Of a stretch of 64,000 nt of DNA, positions 25,951 through 34,764 are shown piece by piece. The DNA is from Mesorhizobium sp. (GTDB lineage: Bacteria > Pseudomonadota > Alphaproteobacteria > Rhizobiales > Rhizobiaceae), in contig NZ_JANJTZ010000030.1 of the NCBI RefSeq assembly GCF_024710845.1, positions 1 to 64,000 on the forward strand. The letters are read 5' to 3'. The position numbers and the translations under genes were made by a program. Under the pieces are notes generated by a model. That model saw only the letters and a program-made list of their open reading frames with translations. It was not told where the DNA came from and searched no databases. The number at the start of each line of letters is the position of its first letter. The stretch's first letter is position 1.

Positions 25951-27503
25951 CCCCGGTGATCTACATCCCCAAGGATTCCGGCGCTCTGGCGATGGGCGCG
26001 GAAAAGGTCGCAAAGGCGATCGAAACCGAGCTGAAGGCGCGCGGCGAAACCGCTCGCATCGTCCGCACCGGTTCGCGCGGGCTCTACTGGCTGGAGCCGA
26101 TGGTCGAAGTGCTCACCGAGAAAGGCCGCGTTGCCTATGGACCGGTGAAGACGAAGGACGTGAGGTCGCTGTTCGACGCCGGGTTCCTCTCGGGGGACCA
26201 GCATCATCTCTGGCTGGGAAAGCCGGAGACTATCCCCTTCCTGGCGAAGCAGACGCGCCTCACCTTCGCCCGCTGCGGCATCACCGACCCGCTGTCGCTG
26301 GCAGACTACGAGGCGCATGGAGGTCTTGCCGGCCTCAGGAAAGCGCTGGCGATTACGCCGGCCGACATCGTCAGGACCGTCACCGAGTCCGGCCTGCGGG
26401 GCCGTGGCGGCGCCGGCTTCCCGACCGGCATCAAGTGGAAGACCGTCCTCGACCAGGTCGCGGAGCGCAAGTATATCGTCTGCAACGCCGACGAAGGCGA
26501 CAGCGCCACCTTCGCCGACCGGATGATCATGGAAGGCGACCCCTTCGTCCTCATCGAGGGCATGGCCATCGCCGGCATCGCCACTGGCGCCACCAAGGGC
26601 TACGTCTACATCCGCTCGGAATATCCGCACGCGGTCGTCGCGATGCAGGCCGCGATCGATGTCGCGCGCAAGGCGAACGTGCTCGGCACCGCGATCCTGG
26701 GCTCGCCCAACGCCTTCGAAATGGAGGTGCGCGTCGGCGCCGGCGCCTATGTCTGCGGCGAGGAGACGTCGCTTCTCAACTCGCTCGAAGGCAAGCGCGG
26801 CATCGTCCGGGCCAAACCGCCGCTGCCGGCCATCCAGGGCCTGTTCGGCAAGCCGACGATGATCAACAACGTCATCTCGCTCGCCTCCGTTCCGGTTATC
26901 CTCGACAAGGGCGCTACGCACTACAAGGATTTCGGCATGGGCCGCTCGCGCGGCACGATCCCGATCCAGATCGCCGGCAACGTCAGGCATGGCGGCCTGT
27001 TCGAGGCGGCCTTCGGCATGACGCTGGGCGAGATCGTCAACGACATCGGCGGCGGCACCGCGACCGGCCGGCCGGTGAAGGCCGTGCAGGTCGGCGGCCC
27101 TCTTGGCGCCTATTTCCCGCCGTCGCTGTTCGACACGCCCTTCGACTACGAGGCCTTCGCCGCAAAGGACGGGCTGATCGGCCACGCCGGTATCACGGTC
27201 TTCGACGACACCGCCGACATGCTGAAGCAGGCGCGCTTCGCGATGGAGTTCTGCGCCATCGAAAGCTGCGGCAAGTGCACCCCCTGCCGCATCGGCTCGA
27301 CGCGCGGCGTCGAGACGATCGACAAGATCTCCGCCGGAATAGAGCCGGCAAAGAACCTCGCACTGGTCACCGACCTGTGCAACACGATGAAGTTCGGCTC
27401 GCTCTGCGCACTCGGCGGCTTCACGCCTTATCCGGTGATGAGCGCGATCAACCACTTCCCGCAGGACTTCGCGCCGAGGCCCGTGCAGGAGGCGGCGGAA
27501 TGA
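25947..27503 (+). CDS. fdsB: NAD-dependent formate dehydrogenase, beta subunit
   Basis: Diaphorase subunit that reduces NAD with electrons from FdsA; homologous to NuoF with an N-terminal thioredoxin-like extension. It has 518 residues. The NADH/FMN site appears as GLRGRGGAGFPTGIKWK (near 150) and the glycine-rich VGAGAYVCGEETSLLNSLEG. The [4Fe-4S] ligands are in ESCGKCTPCRIGSTRG near residue 440. The start overlaps fdsG by four bases. The stop overlaps the DUF4287 gene by four bases. Confidence 0.95.
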   Translation: MTPVIYIPKDSGALAMGAEKVAKAIETELKARGETARIVRTGSRGLYWLEPMVEVLTEKGRVAYGPVKTKDVRSLFDAGFLSGDQHHLWLGKPETIPFLAKQTRLTFARCGITDPLSLADYEAHGGLAGLRKALAITPADIVRTVTESGLRGRGGAGFPTGIKWKTVLDQVAERKYIVCNADEGDSATFADRMIMEGDPFVLIEGMAIAGIATGATKGYVYIRSEYPHAVVAMQAAIDVARKANVLGTAILGSPNAFEMEVRVGAGAYVCGEETSLLNSLEGKRGIVRAKPPLPAIQGLFGKPTMINNVISLASVPVILDKGATHYKDFGMGRSRGTIPIQIAGNVRHGGLFEAAFGMTLGEIVNDIGGGTATGRPVKAVQVGGPLGAYFPPSLFDTPFDYEAFAAKDGLIGHAGITVFDDTADMLKQARFAMEFCAIESCGKCTPCRIGSTRGVETIDKISAGIEPAKNLALVTDLCNTMKFGSLCALGGFTPYPVMSAINHFPQDFAPRPVQEAAE

Positions 27504-27706
27504 CCGAAAAAGTCAAAGGCCCCGCCTCCTACTTTCCGTCGATCGAGAAGACCTACGGCAAGCCGATCGAACACTGGAAGGCGCTCATTCGCGGCCAATC
27601 CGGTCGGAAGCACATGGAAATCGTGAACTGGCTGAAAGCCGAGCACAAGCTCGGGCATGGTCACGCCAACGCGCTCGTCGCGCATACGCTGGCGGAGAAG
27701 ACCTGA
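27500..27706 (+). CDS. DUF4287 family protein inside the fds operon
   Basis: A 68-residue protein of the DUF4287 family, recognised by SYFPSIEKTYGKPIEHWKALI and the C-terminal KLGHGHANALVAHTLAEK. The family is small, cytoplasmic and of unknown function. Its ATG overlaps the fdsB stop (ATGA), so it must be translated with fdsB. The usual order in fds operons is fdsG-fdsB-fdsA, so it interrupts the pair fdsB-fdsA. It could be a passenger or a small accessory factor of the complex; nothing in its sequence decides this. Confidence 0.88.
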   Translation: MTEKVKGPASYFPSIEKTYGKPIEHWKALIRGQSGRKHMEIVNWLKAEHKLGHGHANALVAHTLAEKT

Positions 27707-27800
27707 TGGGCCGGTTCGTGCTCCCCGCAGCAGAGATTGCTTACGTCCGTCCTCTTGGCGCCGCTTTCGCGCGCTATGATTCCGTTTCAGGAGCCTGACC

Positions 27801-30695
27801 ATGGGTCTCGTCCACGAAATCGACTACGGCACACCGGCCTCGAAATCCGAGCGTCAGGTGACGCTCACCGTCGACGGCTTCACGGTCACGGTGCCGGAAG
27901 GCACGTCGATCATGCGCGCCTCAATGGAAGCGGGCATCCAGATCCCCAAGCTCTGCGCCACCGACATGGTCGACGCCTTCGGCTCCTGCCGGCTCTGCCT
28001 GGTCGAGATCGAGGGCCGCAACGGCACGCCATCCTCCTGCACGACGCCTGTCGCGCCCGGCATGGTCGTCCACACCCAGACCGGACGCCTGAAGGACATC
28101 CGCAAGGGCGTCATGGAGCTCTACATCTCCGACCATCCGCTCGACTGCCTGACCTGCGCGGCCAACGGCGACTGCGAACTGCAGGACATGGCGGGCGCCG
28201 TCGGCCTGCGCGACGTGCGCTACGGCTACGAGGGCGAGAACCACGTCTTCAAGCGGAAGACCGGCGAACTGAGTGCCGGTGCCGCCAACTTCAACTGGAT
28301 GCCGAAGGACGAGTCGAACCCCTATTTCACCTACGACCCGTCCAAGTGCATCGTCTGCTCGCGCTGCGTTCGCGCCTGCGAGGAGGTGCAGGGCACTTTT
28401 GCGCTGACCATCGAGGGCCGCGGCTTCGGCAGCCGCGTCTCGCCCGGCATGCACCAGGACTTCCTTTCCTCCGAATGCGTCTCCTGCGGCGCCTGCGTGC
28501 AGGCCTGCCCGACCGCGACGCTGACCGAGAAATCGGTCATCGAGATCGGCCAGCCCGAGCATTCGGTCGTCACTACCTGCGCCTATTGCGGCGTCGGCTG
28601 CTCGTTCAAGGCCGAGATGCGCGGCGAGGAACTGGTGCGCATGGTGCCGTGGAAGGACGGCAAGGCCAATCGCGGCCATTCCTGCGTCAAGGGCCGCTTC
28701 GCCTATGGCTACGCCACGCACAAGGAGCGCATCCTCAACCCGATGATCCGCGCGAACATCTCGGACCCGTGGCGCGAGGTGTCCTGGGAAGAGGCCTTCT
28801 CCCACATCAATTCCGAGTTCCGCCGCATCCAGTACCAGTACGGCCGCGGCTCCATCGGCGGCATCACCTCCTCGCGCTGCACCAACGAGGAGACCTATCT
28901 CGTCCAGAAGCTGATCCGTCAGGGTTTCGGCAACAACAACGTCGACACCTGCGCCCGTGTCTGCCACTCGCCAACGGGCTATGGCCTCGGCCAGACCTAC
29001 GGCACGTCGGCGGGCACGCAGGATTTTGATTCCGTCGAGGAGTCGGACGTCATCATGGTGATCGGCGCCAATCCGTCGGCGGCGCACCCGGTCTTCGCCT
29101 CGCGCATGAAGAAGCGCATCCGCCAGGGGGCCAAGCTGATCGTGCTCGACCCGCGCGAGACCGAGACAGTCACCTCCGTCCACGCCAGGGCCGACTACCA
29201 CCTGCCGCTGAAGCCCGGCACCAATGTCGCCGTCATCACCGCGCTCGCCCATGTCATCGTCACCGAGGGCCTGTTCGACGAGGCCTTCATCCGTGAGCGC
29301 TGCGACTGGTCCGAGTTCGAGGACTGGGCCGCCTTCGTCGCCGAGGAGCGCAATTCGCCCGAAGTCATCGGCAAGCTGGCCGGGGTCGATCCGGAGGTCA
29401 TCCGAGGTGCGGCGCGCCTCTACGCTACGGGCGGCAACGGGGCGATCTATTACGGCCTCGGCGTCACCGAGCACAGCCAGGGCTCGACCACGGTCATCGC
29501 GATCGCAAACCTCGCCATGGCGACCGGCAATATCGGCCGCCGCGGCGTCGGCGTGAACCCGCTGCGTGGCCAGAACAACGTCCAGGGTTCCTGCGACATG
29601 GGCTCGTTCCCGCACGAGCTTCCGGGCTACCGTCACATCTCCGGCGACGCTGTGCGCGACATCTACGAGACGTTATGGGGCGTGAAGCTCGACAACGAGC
29701 CCGGCCTGCGCATTCCCAACATGCTCGACGCCGCCGTCGAAGGCACGTTCAAGGGCATCTACATCCAGGGCGAGGACATCCTCCAGTCCGACCCGGACAC
29801 CAAGCATGTGTCGGCCGGGCTCGCCGCGATGGAATGCGTCATCGTGCACGACCTCTTCCTCAACGAGACGGCCAACTACGCCCATGTCTTCCTGCCGGGC
29901 TCGACCTTCCTCGAGAAGGACGGCACCTTCACCAATGCCGAGCGCCGTATCAACCGCGTCCGCAAGGTGATGAGCCCGAAGAACGGCCTCGCCGACTGGG
30001 AAGTGACGCAGAGACTCGCGCAGGCGATGGGACTGAACTGGGCCTACACGCATCCGTCCGAGATCATGGACGAGATCGCCCAGACGACGCCGTCCTTCGC
30101 GATGGTCTCCTACGACTATCTCGACAAGATGGGCTCCGTGCAGTGGCCGTGCAACGAGAAGGCGCCGGAAGGCACGCCGATCATGCATGTCGACGGCTTC
30201 GTGCGCGGCAAGGGCAAGTTCATCCGTACCGAATACGTGCCCACCGACGAGAAGACCGGGCCGCGTTTCCCGCTGCTGCTCACGACCGGCCGCATCCTCA
30301 GCCAGTACAATGTCGGCGCGCAGACACGGCGCACCGCAAACGTCGTCTGGCATTCCGAGGACGTGCTGGAGATCCACCCGCACGACGCCGAGCAGCGCGG
30401 CATCCGCGACGGCGACTGGGTTCGCCTTGCCTCCCGCTCCGGGGAGACCACGCTGCGCGCGGACGTCACCGACAGGGTGGCGCCGGGCGTGGTCTACACG
30501 ACCTTCCACCACCCGGACACGCAGGCCAACGTCATCACGACCGACTACTCCGACTGGGCGACCAACTGCCCCGAATACAAGGTCACCGCCGTGCAGGTCT
30601 CGCCGTCCAACGGCCCGAGCGCCTGGCAGGAGGAATACGAGGAACTGTCGAAGCGGAGCAGACGGATCGAGGGCCACCTGGAGGCGGCTGAGTAG
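27801..30695 (+). CDS. fdsA: NAD-dependent formate dehydrogenase, catalytic alpha subunit
   Basis: Molybdenum (or tungsten) enzyme that oxidises formate to CO2. It has 964 residues: an N-terminal [2Fe-2S] ferredoxin domain (CRLCLVEIEG, near 66), a His/Cys cluster region (SDHPLDCLTCAANGDCELQ), two ferredoxin [4Fe-4S] motifs (CIVCSRCVRACEE; CVSCGACVQACPT), and the molybdopterin domain starting with the [4Fe-4S] motif CAYCGVGCSFK. The metal ligand is Cys388 in ARVCHSPT; it is cysteine, not selenocysteine. GGAG lies eight bases before the ATG. The preceding 94 bases hold no convincing gene. Confidence 0.96.
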   Translation: MGLVHEIDYGTPASKSERQVTLTVDGFTVTVPEGTSIMRASMEAGIQIPKLCATDMVDAFGSCRLCLVEIEGRNGTPSSCTTPVAPGMVVHTQTGRLKDIRKGVMELYISDHPLDCLTCAANGDCELQDMAGAVGLRDVRYGYEGENHVFKRKTGELSAGAANFNWMPKDESNPYFTYDPSKCIVCSRCVRACEEVQGTFALTIEGRGFGSRVSPGMHQDFLSSECVSCGACVQACPTATLTEKSVIEIGQPEHSVVTTCAYCGVGCSFKAEMRGEELVRMVPWKDGKANRGHSCVKGRFAYGYATHKERILNPMIRANISDPWREVSWEEAFSHINSEFRRIQYQYGRGSIGGITSSRCTNEETYLVQKLIRQGFGNNNVDTCARVCHSPTGYGLGQTYGTSAGTQDFDSVEESDVIMVIGANPSAAHPVFASRMKKRIRQGAKLIVLDPRETETVTSVHARADYHLPLKPGTNVAVITALAHVIVTEGLFDEAFIRERCDWSEFEDWAAFVAEERNSPEVIGKLAGVDPEVIRGAARLYATGGNGAIYYGLGVTEHSQGSTTVIAIANLAMATGNIGRRGVGVNPLRGQNNVQGSCDMGSFPHELPGYRHISGDAVRDIYETLWGVKLDNEPGLRIPNMLDAAVEGTFKGIYIQGEDILQSDPDTKHVSAGLAAMECVIVHDLFLNETANYAHVFLPGSTFLEKDGTFTNAERRINRVRKVMSPKNGLADWEVTQRLAQAMGLNWAYTHPSEIMDEIAQTTPSFAMVSYDYLDKMGSVQWPCNEKAPEGTPIMHVDGFVRGKGKFIRTEYVPTDEKTGPRFPLLLTTGRILSQYNVGAQTRRTANVVWHSEDVLEIHPHDAEQRGIRDGDWVRLASRSGETTLRADVTDRVAPGVVYTTFHHPDTQANVITTDYSDWATNCPEYKVTAVQVSPSNGPSAWQEEYEELSKRSRRIEGHLEAAE

Positions 30696-30700
30696 GTCGA

Positions 30701-31528
30701 ATGACCCGCCCGCCCCTGACCTCCACCACCCGTATCGCCCGCCGCGCCAATGGCACGGCCGCCGCCGCGCGCATTGTGCCGGAGGAGACGCCGGTGGCGC
30801 TGAGCTTTGCCGGCACGACCCATGCGGTGATGATGGCCTCGCCTGCCGACCTGGAGGATTTCGCGCTCGGCTTTTCGCTGACGGAAGGCATCGTCGCTTC
30901 GCCGGACGAGGTTGATGACATCGAGATCGTCGCGGATGCCGGCGAGGGAATCGATATCCAGATCCGTCTCAAGGACAACGCCAATACCCGCTTCGAGGCA
31001 CGCCGCCGCCGCCTCGCCGGCCCCGTGGGCTGCGGCCTCTGCGGCATCGAATCGATCGACGAGGCGCTGCGCGCGGTGCAGCATATCGGTCAGTCACCAC
31101 TTACATTTGCTGCGCAGCAAATCACCGAGTCAGTCCGGCTTCTTTCCAAGGCTCAGCCGATGCACGCCGAAACGGGTGCAGTCCACGCCGCTGGCTTCTA
31201 CGTCCCCGGCAAGGGCATCGTCTTGGCGCGCGAGGATGTCGGCCGCCACAATGCGCTGGACAAGCTGGCCGGCGCACTGGCCAAGTCCGGCATTGACGGG
31301 GCGTCGGGCGCCGTCGTCGTGACCTCCCGCGTCTCGGTCGAGATGGTGCAGAAGTCCGCGGCCATCGGCGCGCCTGTGATCATAGCCGTCTCGGCGCCCA
31401 CCGCGCTCGCCATCCGCACCGCTGACGAGGCCGGCATGACGCTCGTCGCCCTCGTGCGCGGCGACGAATTCGACATCTTCACGCATCCCGAGCGCGTGAC
31501 CGACGGAGCACAACGCCATGTCGCCTGA
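30701..31528 (+). CDS. fdhD: Formate dehydrogenase accessory sulfurtransferase
   Basis: FdhD passes sulfur from IscS to the molybdenum cofactor, which formate dehydrogenase needs for activity. It has 275 residues. The catalytic CxxC loop is GCGLCG near residue 109. Conserved blocks around it are EDFALGFSLTEGIV, FYVPGKGIVLAREDVGRHNALDKL (shown in part) and SRVSVEMVQKSAAIGAPV. It starts five bases after fdsA and overlaps fdsD by 11 bases, so it is part of the operon. FdsC, a second accessory found in some fds operons, is not separately present. Confidence 0.95.
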   Translation: MTRPPLTSTTRIARRANGTAAAARIVPEETPVALSFAGTTHAVMMASPADLEDFALGFSLTEGIVASPDEVDDIEIVADAGEGIDIQIRLKDNANTRFEARRRRLAGPVGCGLCGIESIDEALRAVQHIGQSPLTFAAQQITESVRLLSKAQPMHAETGAVHAAGFYVPGKGIVLAREDVGRHNALDKLAGALAKSGIDGASGAVVVTSRVSVEMVQKSAAIGAPVIIAVSAPTALAIRTADEAGMTLVALVRGDEFDIFTHPERVTDGAQRHVA

Positions 31529-31853
31529 CCAGGATCATGCAACCGACGTCATCGCCAAGATCGTCCGCATGGCGAACCAGATCGGCACCTTCTTCGCCTC
31601 CAAGCCGCATGACGAAGGCGTCGCCGGCGTCGCCGAGCATATCAACAAGTTCTGGGAGCCGCGCATGCGCCGCCACTTCTTCGAAGTGTTCGACGCAGGC
31701 GGCGAGGGCCTCTCGCCGATCGTGAAGGAAGCCGCCGCCGCAATCCGCCGGCCGGCGGAAGCGCCGCATCCGGGCGCCAATGCCGGCGCGCCGGGCGGCA
31801 AGGGTGTCGCGGCCGGTGAATCGAAGGCAGAGATCGCCGCGTCTCAAGGGTAG
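31518..31853 (+). CDS. fdsD: NAD-dependent formate dehydrogenase, delta subunit
   Basis: Small subunit of the formate dehydrogenase complex, needed for assembly or stability. It has 111 residues. The family core is DVIAKIVRMANQIGTFFASK and EGVAGVAEHINKFWEPRMRR. The last 40 residues are an alanine/glycine/proline-rich tail longer than in many homologues. The start overlaps the end of fdhD by 11 bases. It is the last gene of fdsG-B-DUF4287-A-fdhD-D. Confidence 0.92.
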   Translation: MSPDQDHATDVIAKIVRMANQIGTFFASKPHDEGVAGVAEHINKFWEPRMRRHFFEVFDAGGEGLSPIVKEAAAAIRRPAEAPHPGANAGAPGGKGVAAGESKAEIAASQG

Positions 31854-31913
31854 GGCGCGGTCGACTCCCGTTGCCATGCTTGTATGCTTCATCTCCTTGG
31901 GGAGGAGCATGCA

Positions 31914-32201
31914 ATGTCAGCCTATGTGATCTTCGACGTCGAGATCCGCGATCCGGCGCGGTACCGGGAATTCATGGCCGGCGTGAAACCCGCGCTTGAG
32001 GCGGCCGGCGCGAAATACCTGGCACGTGGCGGCGCCCACAAGGTCTATGAAGGCGATTGGCAACCGCGCCGCATCGTGTTGCTGGAGTTCCCCTCCGTCG
32101 AAGCGTGGGAAATGTTCTATCTCGGCCCGGTGTACCAAGGGCTGAAGTCGATCCGCGACGAGTGCAGTTCGGCGCGTCTGGTCAGCGTCGAGGGCCTGTG
32201 A
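31914..32201 (+). CDS. DUF1330 family protein
   Basis: A 95-residue protein with the DUF1330 pattern: SAYVIFDVEIRDPARYREFM at the N-terminus, KYLARGGAHKVYEGDW in the middle, and RIVLLEFPSVEAWEMFY. The fold is a dimeric alpha-beta barrel. The biochemical role is unknown. The ATG at 31914 has GAGGAG at about 31901 upstream, so it is preferred to an upstream ATG at 31884. It follows fdsD by 60 bases and could be read from the same promoter. Confidence 0.88.
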   Translation: MSAYVIFDVEIRDPARYREFMAGVKPALEAAGAKYLARGGAHKVYEGDWQPRRIVLLEFPSVEAWEMFYLGPVYQGLKSIRDECSSARLVSVEGL

Positions 32202-32214
32202 TCTCTCGGATGAC

Positions 32215-33027
32215 CTACGCGCTGCGTCCTCCTGTGCCGCCGCGCAGCATGTAGATCGCCGTCGCGGCGCCTACCGCGACATAGATGCCGAGATAGATCC
32301 ACTGCCCCGGCCGGCCGGTCAGATCGAACACGCCGATGAAGGCCAGCGCCGCCAGCGTGATGAACAGGATCAGTCCCCAGCTCAGATACATGTGGGTCAG
32401 CGCGGAATCGACGCCGCGCACGACGAGCAGGGTCAGCGGCCCAAGCGCTACCGACAGATAGAAGGCGCCGAAGGCCCGCAGGCTGAACGGGGTGAGGATC
32501 TCGGGGAAGATCCCACCGTGCAGGCCCCGCGCGCCTTGCGGCGCGAGCAGTCCATAGAGCCCCAGAAACGCGACGAGCAGGATGAACACCACGTCGATCG
32601 CGATGTCTCGGCCGCTCGTGCGCCCGCCCAGCGTCTCAATCGCAGGTCTTGTCCGCAGCGCATCGCCGATCCACACCGCTGCCTGGACCAGATTGAGCGC
32701 GAGCGCCGCGAGATAGAGCCAGGCAAGCCAGTGGCCGAGCTTGAGAACCGGCCAGAAGGCGATCACCACCCCGCTCTGGAAAAGGCCGAACAGGGCGAGA
32801 TAGACGAGACCGGACACGACGAGCGAAAACCGCCAGCTGCTGGCCACGACATAGGCCGCCCAGGCGTTCCCCAGGCACCAGCCGCCGATCGTCATCGCGA
32901 CCAGCGGCGACACCTTCCAGGCGAAGTTCGGTGCGGCCCAGTGCGGTGCCAGGAAGAGCAGCAGACCAAGGGCAGCGTATGTCACTGCAACCGCGAATGT
33001 CAGCGAGCGCGCACTGGCAGACAGCAT
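32215..33027 (-). CDS. Hypothetical integral membrane protein
   Basis: About 270 residues with some eight or nine hydrophobic helices spread over the whole length and short polar loops. I recognise no transporter or enzyme motif. Conserved-looking pieces are LFLAPHWAAPNFAW near the N-terminus and TPFSLRAFGAFYLSVALG near residue 195. The ATG at 33027 with GGAGGGG upstream is preferred to the GTG at 33051. It is convergent with the DUF1330 gene and stands alone. Confidence 0.75.
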   Translation of the reverse strand: MLSASARSLTFAVAVTYAALGLLLFLAPHWAAPNFAWKVSPLVAMTIGGWCLGNAWAAYVVASSWRFSLVVSGLVYLALFGLFQSGVVIAFWPVLKLGHWLAWLYLAALALNLVQAAVWIGDALRTRPAIETLGGRTSGRDIAIDVVFILLVAFLGLYGLLAPQGARGLHGGIFPEILTPFSLRAFGAFYLSVALGPLTLLVVRGVDSALTHMYLSWGLILFITLAALAFIGVFDLTGRPGQWIYLGIYVAVGAATAIYMLRGGTGGRSA

Positions 33028-33097
33028 CCCCACCCCTCCGGCGGTGATCACTGTCGATCAAAACGCCGGATTGGGCAAGGCTGTCACAACGAGGCGA

Positions 33098-33661
33098 CTA
33101 TCCCCGCATCGGCTTTAGCGCCGTCGCCCAGCGGTGCAGTTCCGACAGCATCAGCCTAGCGCCCTCGATCAGCGGCTCGTTTGGCACGAAGGCGCCGTCC
33201 TGGAGGAATTGCGCGAACATCGGGATCGCGACCGCCTCGGGGATCGGCATCACCTTGACCGTGGTCAGCAGCAGCTTCTCCATCTGCGCCGCGCGCGTAC
33301 CGGCCGCGACGCCGCCATAGCTGACCAGCGCCGCCGGTTTGTAGGCCCATTCCTTCGCCAGATAGGTGACTGCATTCACGAAGGAGGGCGGCGCGAAGTA
33401 ATTGTATTCCGGCGTCACGAAGACAAAGGCGTCGGCCGAAGCCACGCTCTCGGCCCAGCGCTTGGTGTGTTCATGCTCGTATTGCCCGAGCCGCGGATGC
33501 TTGGGCTCGTCGAAGACCGGCAGTTCGAAGGAGGCGAGGTCGACGGGCACGATGTCGAAGGCGCTGTGCTCCCTGGCGGCGGACACGAACCAGTCCGCGA
33601 TCTTCGGTCCCATGCGCCCGGGGCGGGTGCTGACTGTAATGACGTTGAGTTTCAAGGACAT
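33098..33661 (-). CDS. NADPH-dependent FMN reductase family protein
   Basis: Flavodoxin-fold oxidoreductase of 187 residues. The FMN phosphate-binding loop is ITVSTRPGRMGPKIADW at the N-terminus (about residues 8-24), and the second FMN contact is TPEYNYFAPPSFVNAVTYLA near residue 82. SYGGVAAGTRAAQ is also typical. Such enzymes reduce flavins, quinones or azo compounds; the natural substrate cannot be read from sequence. Separate from the dha operon, which ends 90 bases to the right. Confidence 0.88.
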   Translation of the reverse strand: MSLKLNVITVSTRPGRMGPKIADWFVSAAREHSAFDIVPVDLASFELPVFDEPKHPRLGQYEHEHTKRWAESVASADAFVFVTPEYNYFAPPSFVNAVTYLAKEWAYKPAALVSYGGVAAGTRAAQMEKLLLTTVKVMPIPEAVAIPMFAQFLQDGAFVPNEPLIEGARLMLSELHRWATALKPMRG

Positions 33662-33752
33662 GGTTCGATCCGGTTTCCAAAGGATACCGAACCTCGCACG
33701 TCCGAGGCATCACATCAACAAGGCACCTGCGCGTAACTGGGGTGACGCAGCG

Positions 33753-34739
33753 TTACATCCCCCATCGCAGCGCCGATGTATGCACCGGCGCATCCCACAG
33801 CATCGTCGTCTCGGCGTCCAGCATCGTCACGGTGATCGAGCAGCCGGCCATGTCGAGCGACGTCACGTAGGAGCCGACGAGCGAGCGTGTGATGCGAATC
33901 CCCTTCGCTTCCAGCAGCTTTCGCGCCGAATTGTAGACGACGTAGAGCTCCATCGCGGGCGTGCCGCCGAAACCGTTGACGAAGAGCAGCGACTCGCCCT
34001 TCGCCATGTCGCCCAGGTCCGCGACGATCGCATGGACGATCTCCTCTGCGATCGCGTCGGCGCTCTTCAGCTTGTCGCGGCGCCGGCCGGGCTCGCCATG
34101 GATGCCGACCCCGAACTCCATCTCGTCCTCGCCGATCTCGAAGGTCGGCTTGCCTGCGGCCGGCACCGTGCAGGAGGTCAGCGCCACGCCCATGGAGCGC
34201 GTCGCGCCGTTGACCTTCTCGCCCAGCGCCTTGAGCGCCGTGAGGTCGCGCCCCTCCTCGGCCGCCGCGCCGACGATCTTCTCGACCACCAGCGTGCCGG
34301 CCACCCCGCGCCGGCCGGTCGTGTAGGACGAGTTCTCAACCGCGACGTCGTCATTGGTGATGACGGTGGCGACGTTGTCCGCCATCTCCGCCGCCATCTC
34401 GAAGTTCATGATGTCGCCTTCGTAGTTCTTGACGATGAATAGGCAGCCCGCGCCCGTGTCCACCGCCTGCGCCGCCGCCAGCATCTGGTCCGGCGTCGGC
34501 GAAGTGAACACCTGCCCGGGGCAGGCCGCGTCCAGCATGCCGAAGCCGACGAGCCCGCCGTGAAGTGGTTCATGCCCCGACCCGCCGCCCGAGATCAGAG
34601 CGACCTTGCCTGGCTTCAGCGCTCTGCGCCGAACGAATTTGTGCTCCTCGCCAAGGACAAGGATGTCACCATGCGCGGCAACGAAACCGTCCAGGCTGTC
34701 GGAAAGGATCGTCGCGACCGAGTTCATCAGCTTCTTCAT
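33753..34739 (-). CDS. dhaK: PTS-dependent dihydroxyacetone kinase, subunit DhaK
   Basis: Binds dihydroxyacetone, which DhaL phosphorylates to DHAP. It has 328 residues. The substrate site GGGSGHEPLHGG is near residue 51, KNYEGDIMNFEMA near 104, and the histidine that forms the covalent hemiaminal with the substrate is His214 in GIHGEPG. No C-terminal DhaL-type domain is fused, so this is the PEP-dependent bacterial type rather than the ATP-dependent single-chain type. GGAGG lies six bases before the ATG. It is the last gene of a 13-gene operon and is separated from dhaL and dhaM by three genes. Confidence 0.95.
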   Translation of the reverse strand: MKKLMNSVATILSDSLDGFVAAHGDILVLGEEHKFVRRRALKPGKVALISGGGSGHEPLHGGLVGFGMLDAACPGQVFTSPTPDQMLAAAQAVDTGAGCLFIVKNYEGDIMNFEMAAEMADNVATVITNDDVAVENSSYTTGRRGVAGTLVVEKIVGAAAEEGRDLTALKALGEKVNGATRSMGVALTSCTVPAAGKPTFEIGEDEMEFGVGIHGEPGRRRDKLKSADAIAEEIVHAIVADLGDMAKGESLLFVNGFGGTPAMELYVVYNSARKLLEAKGIRITRSLVGSYVTSLDMAGCSITVTMLDAETTMLWDAPVHTSALRWGM

Positions 34740-34764
34740 AAGTATCCTCCCATATCACGGCAGA

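Noticed and set aside
27801-30695. Selenocysteine in FdsA
   Set aside because: The metal ligand codon at 28962 is TGC (cysteine), and there is no in-frame TGA.
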